A DNA stretch of 10,644 nt from the NCBI GenBank assembly GCA_009702305.1, contig WLIH01000040.1, positions 1 through 10,644 on the forward strand, read 5' to 3'. Of this stretch, positions 1 to 5,954 are shown in pieces. The DNA is from Actinomycetota bacterium. GTDB lineage: Bacteria > Actinomycetota > Actinomycetes > Propionibacteriales > Nocardioidaceae. A program made the translations under genes and the position numbers. A model generated the notes under the pieces. It saw only the letters and a program-made list of their open reading frames with translations. It had not been told where the DNA came from and ran no database searches. How positions within the stretch are numbered: position 1 is the first letter of the stretch; every line of letters starts with the position of its first letter.

Positions 1-1
1 C

Positions 2-256
2 GAGACCGTCGTCGGTGCGTCGGAGCGCGCGGTGCCGGAGATCGCGTGGTCCCCGCTCACGAGGCTGGGACTGGGCTCGGTGCTGCGCCGGCTGGCCGAG
101 TCGGGGGAGCGATCGGTGCTGCACGGTCGCGATGGCCGCCGCCATGACGGGTCCCCGGTCAGGGTCGGGTCCGACTTCGTCGAGCTCGGCGAGAGCAGCG
201 GGCGCACCGTGCTCGTCGCGTTCGCGGCACTGGCGGCCGTGCAGAGCCTGGATTGA
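2..256 (+). CDS. C-terminal part of a hypothetical protein
   Basis: The reading frame is open from the window edge to a TGA at 254-256 and gives the last 84 residues; the start lies upstream of the window. The fragment has a short helix-like stretch (SVLRRLAESGE), a charged loop, then a hydrophobic end (VGSDFVELGESSGRTVLVAF) with the alternation of a small beta-barrel: a strand, 'DFVEL', then 'RTVLVAFAALAAVQSL'. This resembles the end of a family of short actinobacterial proteins of unknown function, some carried in databases as 'Fis family transcriptional regulator' without experimental support. No catalytic motif is visible. It converges on tatB with an 18-nt gap and no hairpin terminator. 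I am fairly sure that it is coding, and do not know its function. Confidence 0.6.
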   Translation, partial: ETVVGASERAVPEIAWSPLTRLGLGSVLRRLAESGERSVLHGRDGRRHDGSPVRVGSDFVELGESSGRTVLVAFAALAAVQSLD

Positions 257-269
257 GCCCGGATTGAGC
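248..269. repeat. Two 11-bp tandem copies at a gene end
   Basis: The unit CTGGATTGAGC (248-258) is followed directly by CCGGATTGAGC (259-269), with 10 of 11 bases identical. The first copy contains the TGA stop of the upstream plus-strand gene, and the second lies in the 18-nt gap before the tatB stop. It looks like a small local duplication. I see no function for it. Confidence 0.45.
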
Positions 270-274
270 GCCGG

Positions 275-610
275 TCAGGTGGCGTCGGCGTCGTACGGCG
301 GCATCTCGCCCTGGGCCAGGGGCTGCTGACCGGCCCTCGTCGACTCGGTCTCGTCGTCGGACGCCGTCTCCATCGCCTCGATGATGTGCTTGCGCACGAT
401 CTGGCGGGGATCGAGGTCGCGCAGTTCCAGGTCGGAGAACTCCGGGCCGAGCTCCTCGCGGAGCTCGTCGCGGGCGGCGTGGGCGAGGGCGCGCGCCTTC
501 TTCGCCATCTGACCGGCCTGGCGCGCGAGATCGGGGAGACGATCGGGACCGAAGACCACCAGCGCGACGAACGCGATGACTGCGATCTCACCCAGACCGA
601 TACCGAACAC
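275..610 (-). CDS. tatB: Sec-independent (twin-arginine) translocase subunit TatB
   Basis: TatB works with TatC in the inner membrane to receive folded Tat substrates bearing twin-arginine signals before TatA is recruited. The 111-residue product has the family layout: a single N-terminal membrane helix at residues 4-20 with the conserved Glu8, the FGP hinge at 20-22, an amphipathic helix at about 24-50 ('PDLARQAGQMAKKARALAH'), then an acidic, poorly conserved tail. Glu8 and the tail favour TatB over TatA. The start is a GTG at 608-610 with no Shine-Dalgarno sequence. A TAGAGT box lies 6 nt upstream, so the message may be leaderless. The gene is last in the minus-strand run, 23 nt after mrp, and can also be read from the operon promoter. 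Confidence 0.93.
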   Translation of the reverse strand: MFGIGLGEIAVIAFVALVVFGPDRLPDLARQAGQMAKKARALAHAARDELREELGPEFSDLELRDLDPRQIVRKHIIEAMETASDDETESTRAGQQPLAQGEMPPYDADAT

Positions 611-616
611 GTTGAG

Positions 617-622
617 ACTCTA
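617..622 (-). promoter_or_regulatory. Candidate leaderless -10 box for tatB
   Basis: On the minus strand TAGAGT (617-622, fitting TAnnnT) is followed by the six bases CTCAAC and then the GTG start of tatB. This is the spacing expected when transcription begins on the first base of the start codon. There is no purine-rich ribosome site in the 23-nt gap, which fits. The -35 region is not recognisable. The box abuts the mrp stop, so it would give tatB expression independent of the operon. Confidence 0.5.
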
Positions 623-633
623 AGGCCTGGTGC

Positions 634-1797
634 CTAGAACTTGCTGCTCGGCGTGAGCCCGAGCTGCATGCCGACCAGACCACGTCCTCGTCCGGCGAGC
701 CGTTCGGCGACCGCCGAGAGCACCACGGCGGCCGGAGCGGTGGGGTCGGAGTCGACGATCGGCTTGCCGGCGTCGCCACCCTCGCGCAGCGAGACGTCGA
801 GCGGGATCTGGCCGAGCACCGGGACGTCGTAGCCGAAGCGCTCGGACAGGGTCGCGGCGACCCGGGCGCCGCCACCTGCCCCGAAGATCTCGAGGCGGTG
901 CTCGGTGCCCTCCGGGGTGCAGTGCGGGCAGGGCAGGTAGCTCATGTTCTCGACCACGCCGACGACGCGCTGGTGCATCATCGAGGCCATCGTGCCGGCC
1001 CGCTCGGCCACCTCGGCCGCGGCCTCCTGGGGCGTGGTCACGACCACGACCTCGGCGCCGGGCAGGTGCTGCCCGAGCGAGATGGCGACGTCGCCGGTGC
1101 CGGGCGGCAGGTCGAGGAGCAGCACGTCCAGGTCGCCCCAGTAGACGTCGGCGAGCATCTGGACCAGGGCCCGGTCGAGCATCGGACCGCGCCAGGCGAC
1201 GACCTGGTCACGACGCGGCTTGAGCATGCCGATCGAGATCACCGAGACGCCGCTGGGCGTCGGCACGGGCATGATCAGGTCCTCGACCTGGGTGGGGCGC
1301 GCGTCGGCGACACCGAGCATGGCGGGCACGGAGTGGCCGTAGATGTCGGCGTCGAGGACGCCGACCTTGAGGCCGGACGCGGCCATCGCGAGCGCGAGGT
1401 TGACGGTGACCGACGACTTGCCGACCCCGCCCTTGCCGCTGGCGATCGCGAAGACCTTGGTCAGCGAGCCCGGCTGGGCGAAGGGGATCTCGCGCTGCGC
1501 CTTGCCGTCGCTGAGCAGGTCCTTGAGACCGGCACGCTGCTCCGGCGTCATCACGCCGAGCTCGAGCTCGACGCCGGTGATGCCGGGGACGCGGCTCACG
1601 GCCGCCGTGACGTCGCGGTTGATGGTGTCCTTGAGCGGGCAGCCGGAGACCGTCAGCAGGACCACGATGTGGGCGACGCCGGCGTCATCGACCGAGACCG
1701 AGTCGACCATGCCGAGGTCGGTGATGGGGCGCTTGATCTCGGGGTCGTTGACGGTCGCGAGAGCGGCGTTGACCTGCTCGAGAACGGGAGTGCTCAT
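634..1797 (-). CDS. mrp: Mrp/NBP35-family Fe-S cluster carrier ATPase
   Basis: Cytoplasmic P-loop ATPase of the Mrp/ApbC/Nbp35 family, which binds a labile Fe-S cluster and passes it to apoproteins. The 387 residues follow the full family plan. Residues 1-80 are a MIP18/DUF59 domain with Cys53 (SGCPL). The deviant Walker A GKGGVGKSS is at 121-129, 'LDADIYGHS' at 149-157, and the Walker B-like 'LLLDLPPGTGD' at 226-236. The cluster-binding CPHC pair (Cys290, Cys293) is present, so it should be a competent carrier. The ATG start at 1795-1797 is 11 nt after the DUF1003 stop, with purine-rich AGGATCGGGG in the gap acting as ribosome site. Membership of the minus-strand run suggests co-expression with the MgtE-N/CBS and DUF1003 genes. 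Confidence 0.95.
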   Translation of the reverse strand: MSTPVLEQVNAALATVNDPEIKRPITDLGMVDSVSVDDAGVAHIVVLLTVSGCPLKDTINRDVTAAVSRVPGITGVELELGVMTPEQRAGLKDLLSDGKAQREIPFAQPGSLTKVFAIASGKGGVGKSSVTVNLALAMAASGLKVGVLDADIYGHSVPAMLGVADARPTQVEDLIMPVPTPSGVSVISIGMLKPRRDQVVAWRGPMLDRALVQMLADVYWGDLDVLLLDLPPGTGDVAISLGQHLPGAEVVVVTTPQEAAAEVAERAGTMASMMHQRVVGVVENMSYLPCPHCTPEGTEHRLEIFGAGGGARVAATLSERFGYDVPVLGQIPLDVSLREGGDAGKPIVDSDPTAPAAVVLSAVAERLAGRGRGLVGMQLGLTPSSKF

Positions 1798-1805
1798 GAT
1801 CCCCG

Positions 1806-1811
1806 ATCCTA
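1806..1811 (-). promoter_or_regulatory. Possible internal -10 box / ribosome site before mrp
   Basis: TAGGAT on the minus strand matches TAnnnT and lies 8 nt before the mrp ATG, overlapping the TAG stop of the DUF1003 gene. The same bases also contain AGGA and are followed by GGGGA, so the stretch may simply be the ribosome-binding site. The sequence alone does not decide between the two. Confidence 0.25.
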
Positions 1812-2366
1812 AGCGGTGCCCGCAGATCCCCTGTCATCGGCCGCACGGGCGGACGGGCCGCCGCTCGGCTCGTCGGCGGCCTGCTGGCTGCGCTCGTCGA
1901 GATCGGCGAGCAGGGAGCGCAGCTCGGAGCGCAGGAAGTCGCGTGTCGCGACCTCGCCGACGGCCATCCGCAGCGATGCCACCTCGCGGGCGAGGAACTC
2001 CATGTCGGCGTGCGCCCGGGCGTTGGCCTGCCGGTCCTGCTCGGCGACCACCTTGTCGCGGATCTCCTGGCGGTTCTGCGCGAGCAGGATGAGGGGTGCG
2101 GCATACGACGCCTGCAGGCTGAGCATCAGGGTCAGGAAGATGAACGGGTAGTCGTCCCACCGGGCCGACTCCGGTGCCACGAGGTTCCACGCGACCCAGA
2201 CGACGACGAAGAGCGTCATGTAGATCAGGAACTTCGCCGTGCCCATGAAGCGGGCGAACTGCTCGGCGAAGACCCCGAAGGCGTCGGCGTCGTACGACGG
2301 CCGGCGCACCAGGGCGCGGCGCGCCTCCTGGGGGGTGTCCAGGCGCCCCCGGCGCGGCTCAGCCAC
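1809..2366 (-). CDS. DUF1003 family membrane protein
   Basis: A 185-residue inner-membrane protein of the DUF1003 family, whose function is unknown. Two membrane helices are clear, at about 44-64 ('FLIYMTLFVVVWVAWNLV') and 74-96 ('PFIFLTLMLSLQASYAAPLI'). They are joined by a short loop with the family-typical 'W..YPFIFL' and followed by the conserved 'LAQNRQEIRDKV' (95-107). The rest is a charged, probably helical cytoplasmic tail (100-160) ending in a low-complexity stretch. The start is GTG at 2364-2366, inside the last codons of the upstream gene (8-nt overlap, so likely translational coupling). The constant pairing with an MgtE-N/CBS protein suggests a link to magnesium or another cation, but that is inference. 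Confidence 0.88.
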   Translation of the reverse strand: MAEPRRGRLDTPQEARRALVRRPSYDADAFGVFAEQFARFMGTAKFLIYMTLFVVVWVAWNLVAPESARWDDYPFIFLTLMLSLQASYAAPLILLAQNRQEIRDKVVAEQDRQANARAHADMEFLAREVASLRMAVGEVATRDFLRSELRSLLADLDERSQQAADEPSGGPSARAADDRGSAGTA

Positions 2367-3633
2367 GGCGCACCCCGCGACGCTGGTCGGTCGAGCGGAT
2401 CGCCTGGTCGCGCCAGTTCTCCGGGAGCATGTGGTCGAGCAGGTCGTCGACGCTCACGGCGCCGACCAGGTGCCCGTTGTCGTCGACGACCGGCGCGGCG
2501 ACGAGGTTGTAGGTCGCCAGGTGGGCGGCCACCTGGTCGATCGTCGCCTCGGGGCGCAGCGGATCCATCGAGTCGTCGAGCGCCCCGGCCACCAGCGTCG
2601 AGGGCGGCTCGCGGAGCAGGCGCTGGATGTGGGCGACGCCGAGGAACTTGCCCGTGGGCGTCTCCAGGGGCGGTCGGCACACGTAGACCAGGGCGGCGAG
2701 GGCCGGCGTGAGGTCGGGGTTGCGGACGTGGGCCAGGGCGTCGGCGATGGTGGCATCAGGACCGAGGATGACCGGCTCCGGCGTCATCATGGCGCCGGCG
2801 GTGTCCTCGACGTACGACATCAGCCGGCGGACGTCCTCGGCCTCCTCGGGCTCCATCAGGTCGAGCAGCAGCTCCGCGGTCTCGGGCGGCAGCTCGGCGA
2901 TCAGGTCGGCGGCGTCGTCGGGCGACATCTCCTCGAGCACGTCGGCGGCCCGCTCGTCCCCGAGGTGGCTGAGGATCTCGACCTGGTCCTCCTCGGGCAT
3001 CTCCTCGAGCACCTCGGCGAGCCGCTCGTCGTCGAGCGCCGAGACCACGGCGGTGCGCCGCTCCGGAGGCAGATCGTGCAGCATGTTGGCCGCGTCGGCC
3101 GGTCGCATCTCGTTGAGGGCGGCGATCAGGTGGGTCGCGCCCTGGGTCTCCTCGCGACGGGTGAGGCCCTCGACCTCGCCCCACTCCACGACATAGGTCT
3201 GACCGCGCCTGCGCAGCGCCTTGGCCGGCTCCTGGATCGCGATCCGGCTGAGCAGCCAGTCGCGGTTGCGGGCCTGCTCCATCCCTACGTCGTAGACGGT
3301 CCCGCTCACGCCGCTCGTGGTGATCCGCACGGAGCGGTCGAGCATCTGACCGATCACCAGGGTCTCGGTCGAGCGCTGCTCGAAGCGGCGCATGTTCAGC
3401 AGGCCGGTCGTGTACACCTGACCGCTGTCGATATTGGTCACCCGGGTCATCGGCACGAAGATCCGGCGACGCCCGAACACCTCGACCACCAGGCCGAGCA
3501 CCCGTGGCTGGCTGACCTCCGAGCGGATCGCCACCACCAGATCGCGCACCTTGCCGACCTGATCGCCCTGGGGGTCGAAGATCGGCAGCCCGACGAGGCG
3601 GGCCGCGTAGACGCGGGTGGGGGCGGAGCTCAC
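2359..3633 (-). CDS. PRC-barrel / MgtE N-domain / CBS-pair protein lacking the channel
   Basis: A soluble 424-residue protein. Residues 10-75 and roughly 90-150 look like PRC-barrel-type beta domains ('GDQVGKVRDLVV', 'GRRRIFVPMTRV'). Residues 165-275 are an MgtE intracellular N domain built of repeated acidic helical units ('LEEMPEEDQVEIL', 'LEEMSPDDAADLI', 'LLDLMEPEEAEDV'). Residues 280-405 are a CBS pair (first 'MMTPEPVILGPDATIADAL', second 'LVAAPVVDDNGHLVGAVSV'). In MgtE these N and CBS domains sense Mg2+ and gate a five-helix pore. Here the protein ends after the CBS pair and no membrane segment exists, so it is a sensor without a channel, possibly acting on the DUF1003 partner (inference). 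The GTG start at 3631-3633 has no ribosome site and sits 6 nt from a -10 box. Confidence 0.88.
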   Translation of the reverse strand: MSSAPTRVYAARLVGLPIFDPQGDQVGKVRDLVVAIRSEVSQPRVLGLVVEVFGRRRIFVPMTRVTNIDSGQVYTTGLLNMRRFEQRSTETLVIGQMLDRSVRITTSGVSGTVYDVGMEQARNRDWLLSRIAIQEPAKALRRRGQTYVVEWGEVEGLTRREETQGATHLIAALNEMRPADAANMLHDLPPERRTAVVSALDDERLAEVLEEMPEEDQVEILSHLGDERAADVLEEMSPDDAADLIAELPPETAELLLDLMEPEEAEDVRRLMSYVEDTAGAMMTPEPVILGPDATIADALAHVRNPDLTPALAALVYVCRPPLETPTGKFLGVAHIQRLLREPPSTLVAGALDDSMDPLRPEATIDQVAAHLATYNLVAAPVVDDNGHLVGAVSVDDLLDHMLPENWRDQAIRSTDQRRGVRRG

Positions 3634-3656
3634 AGGGCAACGCTAGCGTTGCTCTC
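3634..3656. promoter_or_regulatory. Palindromic bidirectional leaderless promoter
   Basis: The entire 23-bp space between two divergent start codons. GCAACGCTAGCGTTGC at 3637-3652 is a perfect 16-bp palindrome. With one G/T mismatch the symmetry extends to 3634-3655. Reading rightward, TAGCGT (3644-3649) lies 7 nt before the ATG at 3657. Reading leftward, the identical TAGCGT (3645 down to 3640) lies 6 nt before the GTG at 3633. The two -10 boxes share the central TA. Neither gene has a Shine-Dalgarno sequence, as expected for leaderless messages. No clear -35 elements are visible. A dimeric repressor site is an alternative or additional reading of the palindrome. Confidence 0.65.
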
Positions 3657-4733
3657 ATGCGACGAAGGTCTCCGACGGGCCGCGTCGTCCTGCATGTCGG
3701 CCTGACCAAGACCGGCACGACGTGGCTGCAAGGTCTCCTGGCCGCCCACCGCGACCCTCTCCGAGCCGCCGGGGTGCTCTATCCCTTCGTGCGGCCGGGT
3801 GCCATGTTCGAGGGGGCGGTCGAGGTGCGGGGCAGCGCCGACAAGTTCGGGCTGGACCCGATCCGGGTGGCCGGCACGTGGCAGGCGATCTGCGACCGGG
3901 CCCGCGAGTTCGTCGCCGAGCGGGGCCGGGTCGCCCTGATCAGCCACGAGGTGCTGGCGGGGGCGAGCCCCGAGCAGGTGGGGAGTGCGCTCGCTGCCCT
4001 CGACGGGCTCGAGGTGCACGTCGTGGTCACCGCACGAGACCTCGGACGCCAGTGTGTGGCGCACTGGCAGGAGCAGGTCAAGCTCGGCGACACCCGCAGC
4101 TTCGCCGACCTCACCCGCGACGAGCTCCTCGCGGACACCGGACGCGACCTCGGTCCGGACGCCGGCGGGGTGCGCCCGCACTTCTGGCACGCGCAGGACT
4201 TCGCCGACACGCTGGCCCGCTGGGGCGCCGGTCTGCCGCCCGAGCGCACCCACCTCGTCGTCTGCCCGGCTCCTGGCGCTGCGGCGGGGGAGCTGTGGAC
4301 GCGCTTCGCGGCCGGCGCCGGGATCGACGCCAGGCTGGTCGACCCCGCCACGGCGGTCGCGGCGAACGCTTCGCTCGGAGCCGAGCAGATCGCGCTCCTG
4401 CGGGAGGTCAACCGGCTCGTCGGTGATCGGCTGCCCCGCGCGGAGCGCCAGCGCGTCGTCAAGCGGGAGTACGCCGAGCGCGAGCTCGCCGCCGTCGGCG
4501 CGCCCCCGCCGCGCGCCCCTGCCGCGCTCGCGCCGATGCTCGGCGACGTCACCGCGGCGTGGATGGCGGAGGTGATCGCAGCGGGCCGGCGAGTGCACGG
4601 CGATCCCGACGACCTGCGACCGGTCCTCGCCGGCCCTCACGAGCCGCCGCCGGACGTCGACCTGCCGGCCGGCGCGGACCCGGCCCGGGTCGCCGACGAG
4701 CTGGTCGGGCGCGGCCGGACGGCCGGTCCCTGA
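3657..4733 (+). CDS. Sulfotransferase-like family protein 1
   Basis: Probable cytoplasmic sulfotransferase-fold protein, expected to move sulfate from PAPS to an unknown acceptor. In the 358 residues the N-terminal strand-loop-helix 'VLHVGLTKTGTTWLQ' (11-25) is the 5'-phosphosulfate-binding loop, in the form TKTGTT where many family members have PKxGTT. 'LISHE' at 94-98 and 'VVVTARDLGRQCVAHWQEQV' (122-141) are the other conserved blocks. The latter corresponds to the 3'-phosphate-binding segment, with Arg127 present but His136 where the paralogue at 8993-10096 has Ser. The C-terminus beyond about 320 is Pro/Ala-rich. The ATG has no ribosome site and lies 7 nt from a -10 box, so leaderless translation is likely. 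The acceptor cannot be read from the sequence; glycan neighbours suggest a surface saccharide. Confidence 0.78.
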   Translation: MRRRSPTGRVVLHVGLTKTGTTWLQGLLAAHRDPLRAAGVLYPFVRPGAMFEGAVEVRGSADKFGLDPIRVAGTWQAICDRAREFVAERGRVALISHEVLAGASPEQVGSALAALDGLEVHVVVTARDLGRQCVAHWQEQVKLGDTRSFADLTRDELLADTGRDLGPDAGGVRPHFWHAQDFADTLARWGAGLPPERTHLVVCPAPGAAAGELWTRFAAGAGIDARLVDPATAVAANASLGAEQIALLREVNRLVGDRLPRAERQRVVKREYAERELAAVGAPPPRAPAALAPMLGDVTAAWMAEVIAAGRRVHGDPDDLRPVLAGPHEPPPDVDLPAGADPARVADELVGRGRTAGP

Positions 4734-4737
4734 GGTC

Positions 4738-4743
4738 TATCCT
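4738..4743 (+). promoter_or_regulatory. Candidate leaderless -10 box for the glycosyltransferase
   Basis: TATCCT fits TAnnnT and is followed by seven bases (CCGACCC) and the ATG at 4751. It begins five bases after the TGA of the upstream sulfotransferase. The gap has no purine-rich ribosome site before the ATG, which supports a leaderless start. No -35 match is evident. Confidence 0.5.
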
Positions 4744-4750
4744 CCGACCC

Positions 4751-5836
4751 ATGCTCTTCACCGCCAGCACGGTCATGGACACCCTGGAGCACGTCCGTCG
4801 CCACGTCGAGGGCAACCTCGCCGGTGGGGTCGACCACGTCGTGGTGTTCCTCGACAAGCCCGAGGCCCCGGGGCAGGCCGAGGTGGCGGCGTACCTCGAC
4901 GCGCAGCCGGCGGCGACCGGCGTCCGCGCCGGCGAGGACTGGTGGGCCGGTGAGCGTCCGGACGAGCTCAACATCCGCCAGTGCACCAACGCCAACCTCA
5001 CCAAGCAGGTGCTGGCCGACCTCGGCCTGAGCGACTCCTGGCTGGTGCACCTCGACGGCGACGAAGTGGCGCGCGTGGACCGGTCGGCGCTCGGTGCGCT
5101 GCCGCGCAAGGCCGCGGCGATCAAGCTGGCCGTGCGCGAGGCCGTGAGTCGTGACGTGTGGCCCGGAGAGCCCGACCTCTTCAAGCGCGAGCTCGTCGAG
5201 GCCGACCTGCAGCTCCTGCACGGCCTCGGGCTCCTGGCCGAGCCGACCAACCAGGCCTACTTCCGCGGCCACGTGATGGGTAAGTCCGGCGTCCGGGTCG
5301 GGTCCGACGGCTGGCTGACGCTGCACAAGATCGTCCGCGAGGACGGAGGCGTCGTGCCGGGCACGGAGCACCAGTCATTCGAGCTCTTCCACTACGAGTC
5401 CTACTCCGCGGCGGAGTTCGTGAGGAAGTGGACCTCGATGGTCGCCTCGGGCCCGATGGCCAGCTATCGCCCCGACCGCCGCGGGGTCGCCCGCACCCTG
5501 CGCCAGCTCATCGAGCGCGGGCTCGAGCCGGCGGTGTTGCACGAGCAGCTGGTCCGCTACCACCGGCTCTTCATCCAGGAGGAGGCCGACGTCCTGCAGG
5601 GGCTCGGTGTCCTCGTGCGCGCCGATCCGCTGGCCCCGGTCGACGGGGGCGCGCCACGCGCGGCCGTGCCGGTGCAGGAGCTCGCAACCCGGCTGGAGGC
5701 CCACCGGCGCGAGCCGAAGGGCGGTTTCTTCCACGGGTCCTCGCCGCGGCGTCCGCAGGGAGACGGGACTGCGGCCGGTGCTGCGGCCGGGACCGGTCGC
5801 GGCCGACGCGGGTTGCGCAAGCCGGGCCGCGGCTGA
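4751..5836 (+). CDS. GT2-like glycosyltransferase (Glyco_tranf_2_4 type)
   Basis: Probable GT-A-fold, metal-dependent glycosyltransferase of 361 residues. It opens with 'MLFTASTVMDTLEHVRRHVE' followed by 'GVDHVVVFLDKPEAPGQAEV', the pattern of family-2-like enzymes in which the first helix is followed by a 'vdhvvvfD' strand. 'WLVHLDGDEV' (97-106) supplies the DxD metal site (Asp102, Asp104). The block 'FELFHYESYSAAEFVRKW' (210-227) with His214 resembles the later conserved region of the family. There is no membrane helix; the last 35 residues are Gly/Arg-rich and basic. The frame is open further upstream to 4559, but those codons overlap the sulfotransferase gene and look non-coding, so the ATG with its own -10 box is preferred. 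Sugar donor and acceptor are unknown. Confidence 0.75.
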   Translation: MLFTASTVMDTLEHVRRHVEGNLAGGVDHVVVFLDKPEAPGQAEVAAYLDAQPAATGVRAGEDWWAGERPDELNIRQCTNANLTKQVLADLGLSDSWLVHLDGDEVARVDRSALGALPRKAAAIKLAVREAVSRDVWPGEPDLFKRELVEADLQLLHGLGLLAEPTNQAYFRGHVMGKSGVRVGSDGWLTLHKIVREDGGVVPGTEHQSFELFHYESYSAAEFVRKWTSMVASGPMASYRPDRRGVARTLRQLIERGLEPAVLHEQLVRYHRLFIQEEADVLQGLGVLVRADPLAPVDGGAPRAAVPVQELATRLEAHRREPKGGFFHGSSPRRPQGDGTAAGAAAGTGRGRRGLRKPGRG

Positions 5837-5870
5837 GGCACGCGGGGCCGGTGAGGCTGCGGTGGTCGTG

Positions 5871-5876
5871 TAACGT
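5871..5876 (+). promoter_or_regulatory. Possible -10 box for the phospholipase D-like operon
   Basis: TAACGT in the 118-bp gap between the glycosyltransferase stop and the next gene fits TAnnnT. Transcription would begin near 5883 and give a leader of about 70 nt, unlike the leaderless candidates elsewhere in the window. No -35 match and no terminator hairpin were seen in the gap. Confidence 0.3.
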
Positions 5877-5943
5877 TCGCGCCTGTCCAGCCATCACAGC
5901 CTTGGTCATGCCGGCGGCTCACCTGGCGACTGATCTGGTTTGC

Positions 5944-5949
5944 GAGGAG
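5944..5949 (+). promoter_or_regulatory. Shine-Dalgarno site that fixes the start at 5955
   Basis: GAGGAG lies five bases before the GTG at 5955-5957. An in-frame TTG at 5940 is upstream of this site and has no purine-rich sequence at the right distance, so the GTG is chosen as the start. Confidence 0.7.
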
Positions 5950-5954
5950 TCGTA

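Noticed and set aside
898..1812. 304-codon plus-strand open frame opposite mrp
   Set aside because: mrp on the other strand is complete with all motifs, and this frame is a low-complexity mirror of it.
2239..3705. 488-codon plus-strand open frame opposite the MgtE-N/CBS gene
   Set aside because: His/Arg/Gly-rich shadow; the minus-strand product has a full domain set.
4559..4750. N-terminal extension of the glycosyltransferase to 4559
   Set aside because: The extra 64 codons overlap the sulfotransferase gene, are Arg/Pro/Gly-rich and lack a ribosome site; the ATG at 4751 has a -10 box at leaderless distance.
5940..5954. TTG at 5940 as start of the PLD-like gene
   Set aside because: The GAGGAG ribosome site is downstream of it and correctly spaced for the GTG at 5955, which also gives a cleaner signal peptide.
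5837..5954. Riboswitch, small RNA or terminator in the largest intergenic gap
   Set aside because: No convincing stem-loop followed by a T-run and no riboswitch pattern could be seen by eye in these 118 bases.
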